Source of the DNA: Bacillota bacterium
Lineage (GTDB): Bacteria > Bacillota > Limnochordia > Limnochordales > ZCTH02-B6
Reading direction: 5' to 3'
Assembly: GCA_017656145.1 (NCBI GenBank)
Contig: JACDOI010000006.1
Coordinates: 26,031 to 90,030, forward strand
Length of the DNA stretch: 64,000 bases
The notes beneath the pieces were generated by a model that made no database searches, was not told where the DNA came from, and was given only the letters and a program-made list of their open reading frames with translations. Positions within the stretch are counted from its first letter, which is position 1, and each line of letters starts with the position of its first letter. Made by a program: the position numbers and the translations under genes. Positions 56,397 to 64,000 of this stretch are shown here, piece after piece.

Positions 56397-56675
56397 TTAC
56401 CGCCCGGCCACCTGTTGCTTAAGGGACTTGCCCGCTTTGAACGCCGGGACCTTGCCCGCCGGGATCTGGATCGACTGCCCTGTGGCCGGGTTCACGCCGC
56501 GGCGGGACGCCCGGTTGCGCACCTCAAAGGTGCCGAAGCCCACGAGGGTCACCTTTTCCCCGTTGGACAAAGCTTCCGAAATCGATTCCAGGACCGCTTC
56601 CACCGCTTGGCCCGCGGTGCGCTTGGTCAGGTTGCTTTTCTCGGCGACCCGTGCGATGAGTTCGCTTTTGTTCAC
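56397..56675 (-). CDS. HU family DNA-binding protein
   Basis: VNKSELIARVAEKSNLTKRTAGQAVEAVLESISEALSNGEKVTLVGFGTFEVRNRASRRGVNPATGQSIQIPAGKVPAFKAGKSLK; GTG start after AGGAGGTG. Confidence 0.96.
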   Translation of the reverse strand: MNKSELIARVAEKSNLTKRTAGQAVEAVLESISEALSNGEKVTLVGFGTFEVRNRASRRGVNPATGQSIQIPAGKVPAFKAGKSLKQQVAGR

Positions 56676-56817
56676 AGAAGGCACCTCCTTGGGAAAGTTT
56701 TTCAGGCTGTCTATTCGGGGGGCCGGATCGAATTCCTCCTTGTGGCATAGGCTTGGACGGCCGGTCGCAGACTATACCGGCGGGCAGGATGCCGATAGAG
56801 GCCGGAGGTGGAGGATA

Positions 56818-57783
56818 GTGGGCGGGGCGCACCTGAGACGCATAGCCCTCCTGGCGGGCGTGCTGCTTTTGGCCTTTGGGGCCGTGTTTTACGCGACCGG
56901 CAGCCGGGGCCGACAGGACGGACGGCAAGGCAGCGAACCGATGGTGACTTTGGTGAGCGACGATGGGCGGCGGGATGAGCTGCCCATGGAGCAATACGTG
57001 AAAGGCGTCGTGGCCGGCGAGATGGGCCGCTTGCCGCCTCGCGGGCAAGAGGAAGAGCAAGACTGGCCGGTGGAGGCCTACGCAGCCCAGGCGATTCTCG
57101 CCCGCAGCTTCGCGGTGCGGTACCTGGAGGAGACGGGCGGGAATGAAATCCCGGCTGAGCACGAGTCCGCCCAGGCGTATAACCCCGCCAACATCACGCC
57201 GGTCATCGAACGGGGAGTGGACATGACCCGGGGTGAGGTTATGGTCTACAACGACGAGTACGTTCGGGCATGGTTTCACTCCTACAGCGGCGGACAGACG
57301 GCCACGGCCAAGGAAGGGCTGGACCAAGAAGAGGACCCGCCCTACATCAAAAGCGTCGAAACGGGCGACAACGAGTTCGTCCCCGAAGACATATTGAGAT
57401 GGGAGGTGAGCTTGTCCCTGGACGAGATCGGGGCTGCCCTGGCCGAGGAAGGAATCGACGTCGGAACCGTTCGGGACATACGGGCCGCGGATACCGGGCC
57501 GTCGGGGCGGGTGACCCGGTTCGAGATCGTCGGAAGCGACGGCACCCGGTCTGTGGGCGGCAACGCCTTTCGCCTGGCGGTGGGCCCCGGGCGGCTCAAG
57601 TCGACATTGATCGAAGAAATGGACATCGAAGGAGGCATTGTGACGTTCCGGGGCCGGGGTTTCGGCCACGGAGTCGGCCTAAGTCAGTGGGACGCGTACA
57701 AAATGGCCCGGGAAGGCAAGTCGCCCGAGGAGATCGTCCGATTCTTCTTTGACGGTATCGAGATCCGGCAGATCTGGCAGTGA
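56818..57783 (+). CDS. SpoIID/LytB-domain protein
   Basis: LPMEQYVKGVVAGEMG...WPVEAYAAQAILARSFAVRYL...AWFHSYSGGQTATAKE...GRGFGHGVGLSQWDAYKMAREGKSPEEIVRFFFDG. Confidence 0.92.
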   Translation: MGGAHLRRIALLAGVLLLAFGAVFYATGSRGRQDGRQGSEPMVTLVSDDGRRDELPMEQYVKGVVAGEMGRLPPRGQEEEQDWPVEAYAAQAILARSFAVRYLEETGGNEIPAEHESAQAYNPANITPVIERGVDMTRGEVMVYNDEYVRAWFHSYSGGQTATAKEGLDQEEDPPYIKSVETGDNEFVPEDILRWEVSLSLDEIGAALAEEGIDVGTVRDIRAADTGPSGRVTRFEIVGSDGTRSVGGNAFRLAVGPGRLKSTLIEEMDIEGGIVTFRGRGFGHGVGLSQWDAYKMAREGKSPEEIVRFFFDGIEIRQIWQ

Positions 57784-57853
57784 TCTCTATGCTGGCCGCG
57801 GGCGATGACCTTGGCAACCGCTGCCCGCTTGACAGTTCCCGAACCCTAAGCCG

Positions 57854-57884
57854 GTCATGTCCGGCGCCGAGGAGGCATACGTAT
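57854..57884 (+). promoter_or_regulatory. SigE-like promoter upstream of yabP
   Basis: GTCATGTC - 14 nt - CATACGTAT, close to the SigE pattern KMATATT-N14-15-CATACANT. Confidence 0.5.
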
Positions 57885-57937
57885 CTAGCGTTACATGACG
57901 CGGGACAGGCGCGGGCGGGGGAAGGGGGGCACCCAAG

Positions 57938-58231
57938 GTGGCGGACGAGAAGCAGGCGGCCACGCGGCGGAAACACCAGTTGTCGCTGAAAAACGACCGG
58001 CAAGCGCTCACCATGGAGGGCGTTGTCAACGTCGAGAGCTTCGACGATCAGGAGGTGGTGGTGGAGACCGACGCCGGAATGCTGTTTGTGCGGGGCGAGA
58101 ACCTCCACATCAAAGAGCTGAACCTGGAAACCGGCGCCCTCCAGGTGACCGGCACTGTACACGGTCTTGAGTACGCCGGGGACACCATCGCCAAGAAAGG
58201 CAAGGGGCTTTTGGGCAGGCTGTTCCGGTGA
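57938..58231 (+). CDS. yabP: Sporulation protein YabP
   Basis: RHKLSLKN-like RKHQLSLKNDRQALTMEGVVNVESFDDQEVVVETDAGMLFVRGENLHIKELNLETGALQVTGTVHGLEY. Confidence 0.94.
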   Translation: MADEKQAATRRKHQLSLKNDRQALTMEGVVNVESFDDQEVVVETDAGMLFVRGENLHIKELNLETGALQVTGTVHGLEYAGDTIAKKGKGLLGRLFR

Positions 58232-58330
58232 GCTCGGCCCGGCCGTCGGTCGTTTCACCGTTCGGAGAACAGGCGCATACGATGCTCAGGTCCGCCGATC
58301 AGCGAGCGCCTATTTCCGAGGTGAAAACCG

Positions 58331-58819
58331 ATGGCATCCCTCATCGAGCAGTTGCAAGCGTTCGCCGTCACCGTCTTGGGCGGCCTCCTCATGGGATTGT
58401 TGTTTGACCTGTTGCGCGCTGCGCGCAGCGGGCTCCGGCGGGGCTCCCCGCTCGGAATGGCCCTGGACCTGGTGTACTGGATTGTCCTCACCCCTATCAT
58501 GGCGGCTCTACTGCTGGAAGCGAACTGGGGTCAGTTGCGGCTCTACGTCCTTGTGGGGATCGGCACCGGTCTTGCGCTATACTTCGCTTTTTTGAGCTGG
58601 TTTGTGCTGGAGACCGTCATCGCTTTTGTCCACGCCGCTGTCGCCCTCACCGGGTGGGTGGTCCATGCGGTCGTCGCCATCGCCGCCTTGCCGGCAGCGT
58701 TTGCCCGCAGCGTCACCTTGGGGCGGGGAGGCGGCTCGAGAGGGCGCCGGCAAGCTTCCCCAGGGCGACCGGCGGGCGGGTTTTTCTGGCGGCCGGGTCT
58801 TGCGTGGCGCCGGCGCTGA
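58331..58819 (+). CDS. yabQ: Spore cortex biosynthesis protein YabQ
   Basis: QLQAFAVTVLGGLLMGLLFDLLRAARSGLRRGSPLGMALDLVYWIVLTPIMAALLLEANWGQLRLYVLVGIGTGLALYF; follows yabP. Confidence 0.9.
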   Translation: MASLIEQLQAFAVTVLGGLLMGLLFDLLRAARSGLRRGSPLGMALDLVYWIVLTPIMAALLLEANWGQLRLYVLVGIGTGLALYFAFLSWFVLETVIAFVHAAVALTGWVVHAVVAIAALPAAFARSVTLGRGGGSRGRRQASPGRPAGGFFWRPGLAWRRR

Positions 58820-58896
58820 CCGGTACACCCCTGCAGGATTCGGCGGCGCGGGCGTCGAATCGCCACCGGTATATCTGACCCGCATGGGGTGATGCC

Positions 58897-59199
58897 ATGC
58901 TGCGGGGCCGCCGCGCCCGCTTCCGCATCCGACCCCGGTTTTTCCTCGCCATGGGGGTCCTATTTTTGGCCGGATACGTGGTCTACAGCTACGTGGAGGG
59001 CTTTTTACAGCTTCGGGTCCTCAGGGCGGAGGTTCGGCAAGTTCGGGAGCAGATCGAGGCGTTGGAGGCCGAAAACGCCCGGTTGCGAGCTGAGCTGGAA
59101 CGGTACAACAGCGACCCGTTCATCGAACGGGTGGCCCGGGAGGAGCTAGGGCTGGTCCGGCCCGGAGAAACCCCCGTTCTGGTGGTGGATCCTCCCTGA
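58897..59199 (+). CDS. divIC: Septum formation initiator family protein (DivIC-like)
   Basis: single TM then coiled coil QVREQIEALEAENARLRAELERYNSDPFIERVAREELGLVRPGETPVLV. Confidence 0.88.
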   Translation: MLRGRRARFRIRPRFFLAMGVLFLAGYVVYSYVEGFLQLRVLRAEVRQVREQIEALEAENARLRAELERYNSDPFIERVAREELGLVRPGETPVLVVDPP

Positions 59200-59242
59200 G
59201 GCGGCCGCCCGGCCTCCGGGACCGGTTGTCCCTAACTGTTGA

Positions 59243-59271
59243 TTGACACAAAAATTCTCAACACGTATAAT
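59243..59271 (+). promoter_or_regulatory. Consensus SigA promoter of S1-domain gene
   Basis: TTGACA - 17 nt - TATAAT. Confidence 0.9.
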
Positions 59272-59326
59272 AGTGGTGTCCGGGGCGCGTCCCCGCGAAC
59301 ATATCAGGGGAGGAATAGTTTTCCGC

Positions 59327-59722
59327 ATGTCCATCGAGGTTGGCAGCATTCTCGAGGGGAGGGTCACCGGCATCACCCATTTCGGCGCGTTCGTCGAATT
59401 GGGGGAGGGAAAGACTGGTCTGGTGCACATCTCGGAGGTCGCTGACACGTATGTTCACGACATCAAGGACTATCTCAAAGAGAACGACATCGTCAAAGTC
59501 AAGGTGATTAACGTCCGAGACGGCAAGATCGGTCTTTCCATCCGCCAGGTGAACAACCCATCCCCCGCTGCCCGCAGGCCCGGGCGGGGTCGCGGCCGGG
59601 GTCCCAAGTCGTTTGAAGACAAGCTGTCCCGGTTCATGCGGGAAAGCGACGAGCGCCTGGCTCATCTGCGCAGGAGCATGGACGCGAAGCGAGGGGGCCG
59701 GGGTACCCGCCGCGGATTTTGA
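59327..59722 (+). CDS. yabR: S1 RNA-binding domain protein (YabR-like)
   Basis: SIEVGSILEGRVTGITHFGAFVELGEGKTGLVHISEVADTYVHDIKDYLKENDIVKVKVINVRDGKIGLSIRQV; RGG/GR-rich tail. Confidence 0.92.
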   Translation: MSIEVGSILEGRVTGITHFGAFVELGEGKTGLVHISEVADTYVHDIKDYLKENDIVKVKVINVRDGKIGLSIRQVNNPSPAARRPGRGRGRGPKSFEDKLSRFMRESDERLAHLRRSMDAKRGGRGTRRGF

Positions 59723-59754
59723 CGGGTTGCTGCCGCCGTTGCTTCGAGTTTTGC

Positions 59755-59780
59755 GGCATCCCATCGCGGGATGCCTTTTT
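59755..59780 (+). terminator. Rho-independent terminator
   Basis: GGCATCCC-ATCGC-GGGATGCC-TTTTT. Confidence 0.9.
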
Positions 59781-59841
59781 CCGCGAGCAGGGCGAGGAGT
59801 CGGGCTTTGGCCCGGCTTCGTCGTTGCAATGACGAAAGGAG

Positions 59842-60429
59842 ATGGCTGGGATGCCCAGCCGCCGGGATGAACAGGTTATCGCCCGCCAGCTGGGGCGCAG
59901 GCCCCGGCGGGTGAAAAACGTCTGTCGCCGCTGCCGTCACGGGTATCCGCAAGTCATCGAAACCGTGCCCGCCGGCAAGGAGGACGGGCGGTGGGACGTC
60001 ATCCCCACCGTCCATTGGCTCACGTGTCCTCTGCTCGTGCGGGCCATCGGGCAGCTTGAAGCTGCCGGATGGGTTCGCCGCTTTGAAGAGCGATTGGCCG
60101 ACGACCCGGAATTGTCCGAAGCGATGGCCCGGGCCCACCGAGCCGCGGCCGAGCGACGCATAAGCCTTCTCTCGCCGGGCGATCGCGCCCGCCTGGCGGA
60201 GGAGAGCCCGCGCCAGTGGGAGGCGCTGGCCGGTACCGGCGTGGCGGGCATTCGGTTTCCGGGCGGCGTCAAGTGCCTGCACGCGCATTACGCGGACTTC
60301 GTGGCCGGCGGGCCCAACCCCATCGGCCGAGACGTTCATGGGCTCCTTGTGGAGCGCGGGGTGCCGCCTGAAGGCACCGGCGACTGCTGGCGGTTTTGTG
60401 CGGTGGACGAGACCGGAAAGGGGAGCTGA
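59842..60429 (+). CDS. DUF501 family protein
   Basis: VIARQLGRRPRRVKNVCRRCRHGYPQVIETVP...WLTCPLLVRAIGQLE...GVKCLHAHYADFVAGGPNPIGRDV. Confidence 0.92.
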   Translation: MAGMPSRRDEQVIARQLGRRPRRVKNVCRRCRHGYPQVIETVPAGKEDGRWDVIPTVHWLTCPLLVRAIGQLEAAGWVRRFEERLADDPELSEAMARAHRAAAERRISLLSPGDRARLAEESPRQWEALAGTGVAGIRFPGGVKCLHAHYADFVAGGPNPIGRDVHGLLVERGVPPEGTGDCWRFCAVDETGKGS

Positions 60430-60432
60430 GCC

Positions 60433-61425
60433 GTGGACCCGCAACGGCGGGCGGCCATCGACATCGGCACCAATTCCGTTCGCTTGCTGGTGGCTGATCT
60501 TGCGCCCGGTGCCGGGGGCGCGCGCCTTGTGCCCGTCTTGCGGGATCGGCGGGTCACCCGGCTTGGGCAAGGCCTTGGCCGGACCGGGCGGCTGCTTCCG
60601 GCGGCCGCCGACCGCACCGCGGCCGCCATCGGCGAGCTCGCCGCCCGGGCCCGGGCCGGGGGTGCGGGCGGCGTCGTCGCCGCAGGTACCAGCGCCTTGC
60701 GGGACGCGGCCGACCGGGACGAGTTTTGCCGGCGGATCCGCCGGGAGCACGGTCTCACCGTGCGGGTGCTCACTGGCCGCGAGGAAGCGGAGCTGACGTT
60801 TCTGGGTGCGGCCTTTGACGTTGCGTCTTTTGGGGGCGGCTCCGCGGTGGTCGTCGACATCGGCGGCGGCAGCACGGAGCTCATTCGCGGCTCGGTTCAA
60901 GGCGGTGTGTCGGCCCTGGCCAGCGTAGACATCGGGGCGGTGCGGCTGACGGAAAGTTGTTTTCGCACCGATCCGCCAGGGCCAGCGGACTGGGAGCGGC
61001 TCGAGCAGGCCGCCGGCGCGGGTCTCGCTCCGGCGTTGGCCCAGCTTGGGCCGCTGGCTGAAGGCGGGGGTGTGCTGGTGGCCACCGGTGGAACCGCGGC
61101 CACCCTGGCCGCCATGGACCAGGGGCTGACTGCCTATGATCCGGACCGGATCCACGGCTACCGCGTGTCCCGGGAGGCTCTGGCCCGGTGGGTGCAGCGA
61201 CTCCGGCGGGCGCCGTTGGAGGAGCGCCGGCGATGGCCTGGTCTTGAACCGGACCGGGCCGACATCATCCTTGCTGGGGCGTTCATCCTGCTGAAGATAG
61301 CGGACGGGCTCGGGGCGCCGGGCATCGTGGTGAGCGATAAGGGGCTTTTGGAGGGCCTTTTGCTCTCGACCGCGCCGGAGCCATCCCGCGACCTGGGGGA
61401 CAGGGCCTCGGCCAGCCTGCGTTGA
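60433..61425 (+). CDS. Ppx/GppA phosphatase (exopolyphosphatase)
   Basis: AAIDIGTNSVRLLVADL...VVDIGGGSTELIRGS...ATGGTAATLAAMD. Confidence 0.93.
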   Translation: MDPQRRAAIDIGTNSVRLLVADLAPGAGGARLVPVLRDRRVTRLGQGLGRTGRLLPAAADRTAAAIGELAARARAGGAGGVVAAGTSALRDAADRDEFCRRIRREHGLTVRVLTGREEAELTFLGAAFDVASFGGGSAVVVDIGGGSTELIRGSVQGGVSALASVDIGAVRLTESCFRTDPPGPADWERLEQAAGAGLAPALAQLGPLAEGGGVLVATGGTAATLAAMDQGLTAYDPDRIHGYRVSREALARWVQRLRRAPLEERRRWPGLEPDRADIILAGAFILLKIADGLGAPGIVVSDKGLLEGLLLSTAPEPSRDLGDRASASLR

Positions 61426-61451
61426 CCCCCTGCCGGGGCCGGGGCTATAAT
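61422..61451 (+). promoter_or_regulatory. SigA-type promoter of tRNA-Leu overlapping ppx stop codon
   Basis: TTGACC - 18 nt - TATAAT, 11 nt before the tRNA. Confidence 0.75.
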
Positions 61452-61461
61452 GAAACCGCGC

Positions 61462-61546
61462 GCCGGAGTGGCGGAATGGCAGACGCGGGCGACTTAAAAT
61501 CGCCTGGGCAACCCCCGTGCGGGTTCGAGTCCCGCCTCCGGCACCA
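61462..61546 (+). tRNA. tRNA-Leu(TAA), CCA encoded
   Basis: GCCGGAGTGGCGGAATGGCAGACGCGGGCGACTTAAAATCGCC...GGGTTCGAGTCCCGCCTCCGGCACCA; long variable arm. Confidence 0.96.
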
Positions 61547-61610
61547 AGCTTCAACGCGCAACAAGAGGCAGCAACGAATGGGATACTCGTAGATCAGCTC
61601 GCACAGGAAG

Positions 61611-62111
61611 ATGCCGGTGGAACCCAAGTCCTGGCGGGAGTCGTACACGGAGCACAAGGAGATCGTCGTTCCACCCCATTGCAATCACCACGGAACCGTC
61701 TTTGGCGGGCACATTCTTTCCCTCATCGACCAGGTGGCCGGCGTGGCGGCCATGGAACACTGCGGTTCGCCGTCGGTCGTCACCTTGAGCATGGACCGGG
61801 TTCACTTTTTCCGGCCGGTCAAGGAAGGCCAGATGCTCCACTTGCAGGCCCGGGTGACGTTCACGGGCCAAAGTTCCCTTGAGGTACACGTGAAAGTGTA
61901 TGGGAAGGACTTGGCCGATCCGGAGCGGGCCCCGTGGCTGACCTGTGAAGCGTTCACCACCTTCGTACTCGTCGATGAGACCGGGCGTCCGGTAAAGAAG
62001 GTGCCGCCGTTGCTCCTGGAAACCGAGGAAGACCGGGCCTTGTTCGAGGCCGCCCGGATGCGCCGAGAGGCGCGGCTTGCCGAAGCCCGCCGCCGGCGGC
62101 TATCCGGATAG
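61611..62111 (+). CDS. Acyl-CoA thioesterase (hot-dog, YkhA-like)
   Basis: VPPHCNHHGTVFGGHILSLIDQVAGVAAMEHCGSPSVVTLSMDRVHFFRPVKEGQMLHLQARV. Confidence 0.9.
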   Translation: MPVEPKSWRESYTEHKEIVVPPHCNHHGTVFGGHILSLIDQVAGVAAMEHCGSPSVVTLSMDRVHFFRPVKEGQMLHLQARVTFTGQSSLEVHVKVYGKDLADPERAPWLTCEAFTTFVLVDETGRPVKKVPPLLLETEEDRALFEAARMRREARLAEARRRRLSG

Positions 62112-62137
62112 GCGCCGCAAGGGGGCGGCCTGTCCGC

Positions 62138-62166
62138 TTGCCGGTGCCCGGCGGGACCGGTAAAAT
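62138..62166 (+). promoter_or_regulatory. SigA-type promoter
   Basis: TTGCCG - 17 nt - TAAAAT upstream of the 62198 gene. Confidence 0.6.
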
Positions 62167-62197
62167 GAGGAGTGGACAGGAAAGGAGCTGGTTTCCC

Positions 62198-62761
62198 GTG
62201 CGCCGACGCGCGCCCGGCCTCGGATTGACGGTATTGCTCATCGGGTTGTTGTTCGCGCCGGCCGCCTTTGCTCAGTACCGGGGAGAGTTTTACCGCCACG
62301 ACGACCAGCGTTTCTGGTGGTACCAGGGCGACGACCGGCTCTACGAGTTGCTCGTTCCGTCCCAAGGTCAGCAGTACGTGGAGAGGGATATCTTCGGCGA
62401 GAAGTCGCTCGAGATCGCTCTCGGGGACGAAGGACCGTTCATCCGGGTGGCCAGCTTCCCGGGCGGCAGCGCCGAGCTGGACAGGGCGCGGGAGGCCATG
62501 TCCGGCCGGTGGCAGCACGTCTTCTCCAACGCTCAGACGACGGAAAACCGGACCATTACCACCAGCAACGGTCTGCAAGCCCGGTTCGTGGTCATCCAAG
62601 GGCGCACCCCATCGGGCCAGATGGGGATGATGCGGGCGGTGTTCTTCACCCAGGGAAGCTATAACGCGTACCTCGTTTGGCTGGGCCGCGCGAGCGACTA
62701 CACCGGGCTGAACCAGGAATACTGGCTGCAGGCGGTCAATACCTTCGCCTGGCTGCGCTGA
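62198..62761 (+). CDS. Hypothetical secreted protein
   Basis: VRRRAPGLGLTVLLIGLLFAPAAFAQ signal peptide; own promoter and RBS AAAGGAG. Confidence 0.75.
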   Translation: MRRRAPGLGLTVLLIGLLFAPAAFAQYRGEFYRHDDQRFWWYQGDDRLYELLVPSQGQQYVERDIFGEKSLEIALGDEGPFIRVASFPGGSAELDRAREAMSGRWQHVFSNAQTTENRTITTSNGLQARFVVIQGRTPSGQMGMMRAVFFTQGSYNAYLVWLGRASDYTGLNQEYWLQAVNTFAWLR

Positions 62762-62791
62762 CGCAGCGCCGCAGGGGCAGGAGAATCGGCC

Positions 62792-63127
62792 GTGATCACC
62801 GTGGCCCCTCAGGCGGCCGTCAAGATGAAAGAATACATGCGGGCCCGCGGCAAGGAAGGCAAGTGCTTGCGCATCTGGCTCAAAGGCTTGGGCTGCCGGA
62901 CGGCCTACGGCATGGCATTCGACGAGTTCCGTCCTGGCGATGTGCGGGTCGAATCGGAGGGTCTGGCCATCGTCTTGGACCCGCTGAGCGCGGAATTCCT
63001 CCGAGGCTCGCATCTAGTGTGGGTGGAAGGCAGCGGGGGCCCGGGCGGATTCGCCCTGACGCTGCCCGGGCCGGATTCGGGCGGAACCGCGCCGGAAGGC
63101 ACCGAAAAGCTGCCTACCGGATCTTGA
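62792..63127 (+). CDS. HesB/IscA-like domain protein
   Basis: ITVAPQAAVKMKEYMRARGKEGKCLRIWLKGLGCRTAYGMAFDEFRPGDVRVESEGLAIVLDPLSAEFLRGSHLVWV. Confidence 0.75.
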   Translation: MITVAPQAAVKMKEYMRARGKEGKCLRIWLKGLGCRTAYGMAFDEFRPGDVRVESEGLAIVLDPLSAEFLRGSHLVWVEGSGGPGGFALTLPGPDSGGTAPEGTEKLPTGS

Positions 63128-63773
63128 CTGCCAGCACCCGCACCAGGTCGGCCGAATCCTCCGTCCGGTCCGCGGTGTTTTCCATGGACTCGATAAGATC
63201 GTGGAGAAGGAGCAAAGGTCCCGGGGCCAGGTCCATGGCGAACAGCCGCCGGTACAGGCTTGCCTTGAGGGCGTCGGCCTCCTCCTCGGCCCGCTCCACG
63301 GCGGTGCACAGCCGCAGCGCCTCGCGCCCATCGCCCTGGTTGAGCTTGTCGAGCGCTTCGGCGAGCCTCTTGACCCCTTCGATCAGCAAGTCCCCGTAGC
63401 GGAGCAGGTCGTCGCCCAGTTCCTCCGGGGGAGACGACTGGAAGAGAACCAACAGACGCGCGGCGGAGTTGGCGTAGTCGGCGATGTCGTCGACCCGTTC
63501 CACCAGATGAACCAGGTCCTCCCGGTCGGCCGGTAGGAACAGGCCTTCCGACAGCTGGTCCAAGAGCTCTCGCCGCAACTCGTCGGCTTCCCGCTCGGCC
63601 GCGAGCACCCGTTCCTGCTCCTTTTGCACCTGGGCCATTTCTCCTGCGACGAAGGCTTGCAGCGCGTCACGCAGCAGATGGACCACCCGGCCCGCCTGTT
63701 CCATGTGCTGCCGGGCCGCCTCCATGGCCCGCTGCTGGCCTCGCATGCCCATCCAGCCGAAGACGTTTGGCAT
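63114..63773 (-). CDS. DUF47 / PhoU-like phosphate transport regulator
   Basis: QAFVAGEMAQVQKEQERVLAAEREADELRRELLDQLSEGLFLPADREDLVHLVERVDDIADYANSAARLLVL. Confidence 0.92.
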   Translation of the reverse strand: MPNVFGWMGMRGQQRAMEAARQHMEQAGRVVHLLRDALQAFVAGEMAQVQKEQERVLAAEREADELRRELLDQLSEGLFLPADREDLVHLVERVDDIADYANSAARLLVLFQSSPPEELGDDLLRYGDLLIEGVKRLAEALDKLNQGDGREALRLCTAVERAEEEADALKASLYRRLFAMDLAPGPLLLLHDLIESMENTADRTEDSADLVRVLAVKIR

Positions 63774-63864
63774 CCCCTGTCCCCCTCTCCCCTGGAAAAA
63801 GACCCGCGAGCGAGTCCCTTGAGAGCCAGTTCTCGTTTAGGAAGCCCCTCGAGCCAGCCCGCCC

Positions 63865-64000
63865 TCACAAGACTTGGCGGAGCAGCACATACAGGACCGC
63901 GGACACGGATCCCGCTGCGACCGGAGTTGCGGCCCACGCTAGCACGATGTCGCCGGCGAGGGCAGCGATCACGGGCAGCCAGCCCGCGGGCGGCGCCGCG
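63865..64000 (-). CDS. C-terminus of PiT-family inorganic phosphate transporter (partial)
   Basis: ...AAPPAGWLPVIAALAGDIVLAWAATPVAAGSVSAVLYVLLRQVL*; downstream of DUF47 in PiT-DUF47 order. Confidence 0.65.
   Translation of the reverse strand, partial: AAPPAGWLPVIAALAGDIVLAWAATPVAAGSVSAVLYVLLRQVL

Noticed and set aside
59662-61554. 630-aa minus-strand ORF opposite DUF501 and ppx
   Set aside because: Crosses tRNA-Leu and a rho-independent terminator; antisense artefact of GC-rich codon usage.
1-64000. CRISPR array, IS element, prophage or toxin-antitoxin module
   Set aside because: No regularly spaced direct repeats, transposase, integrase, phage structural or TA-like genes were recognised in the ORF translations or sequence.

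Overview
High-GC Bacillota (spore-former type) chromosomal window. Two conserved oriC-proximal blocks frame a catabolic/transport cluster. Left block (about 0.4-27.5 kb): rpsD, DUF951, rpsF-ssb-rpsR, MazG-like, DUF2232/YybS, rplI, lonC, aroE, aminotransferase, ddl, DnaD-like, dnaB, YabE-like 3D protein, rsmA, YkuK-like, amidase-like, veg, trypsin-like protease, two LysM/PG-binding spore-type proteins, LacD-like aldolase, L,D-transpeptidase, DacF-type carboxypeptidase, ispE, GntR, nucleotidyltransferase, purR. Right block (about 47-64 kb): glmU, prs, rplY, pth, mfd, spoVT, mazG/HU (reversed), SpoIID-like, yabP, yabQ, divIC, S1/YabR, DUF501, ppx, tRNA-Leu, thioesterase, HesB-like, DUF47/PiT. Between purR and glmU, where yabJ-spoVG lie in Bacillus, is a roughly 19 kb cluster (27.7-46.8 kb). 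It encodes three unrelated carboxylate uptake systems (DASS permease, TctABC, TAXI-TRAP), a FCD-type GntR regulator, and two divergent operons. One has isochorismatase-like, nitrilase-like, SDR and MmgE/PrpD genes. The other has CaiB, acyl-CoA dehydrogenase, class I fumarase alpha/beta, CitE-like lyase and two MaoC proteins. The second set could form a C5-dicarboxylyl-CoA (mesaconate/citramalate-like) degradation route; this cluster is the best candidate for an undescribed system. Other notable signals: tandem consensus promoters at veg, an amidase that appears to lack its catalytic Glu, a degenerate GH18-like protein, a likely CTG start for pth, structured leaders at mfd, rplY and the DASS gene, and a GGTATACC palindrome in three intergenic regions. 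No CRISPR, IS element, integrase or rRNA was recognised. All assignments are from reading protein motifs and gene order; no database search was run.
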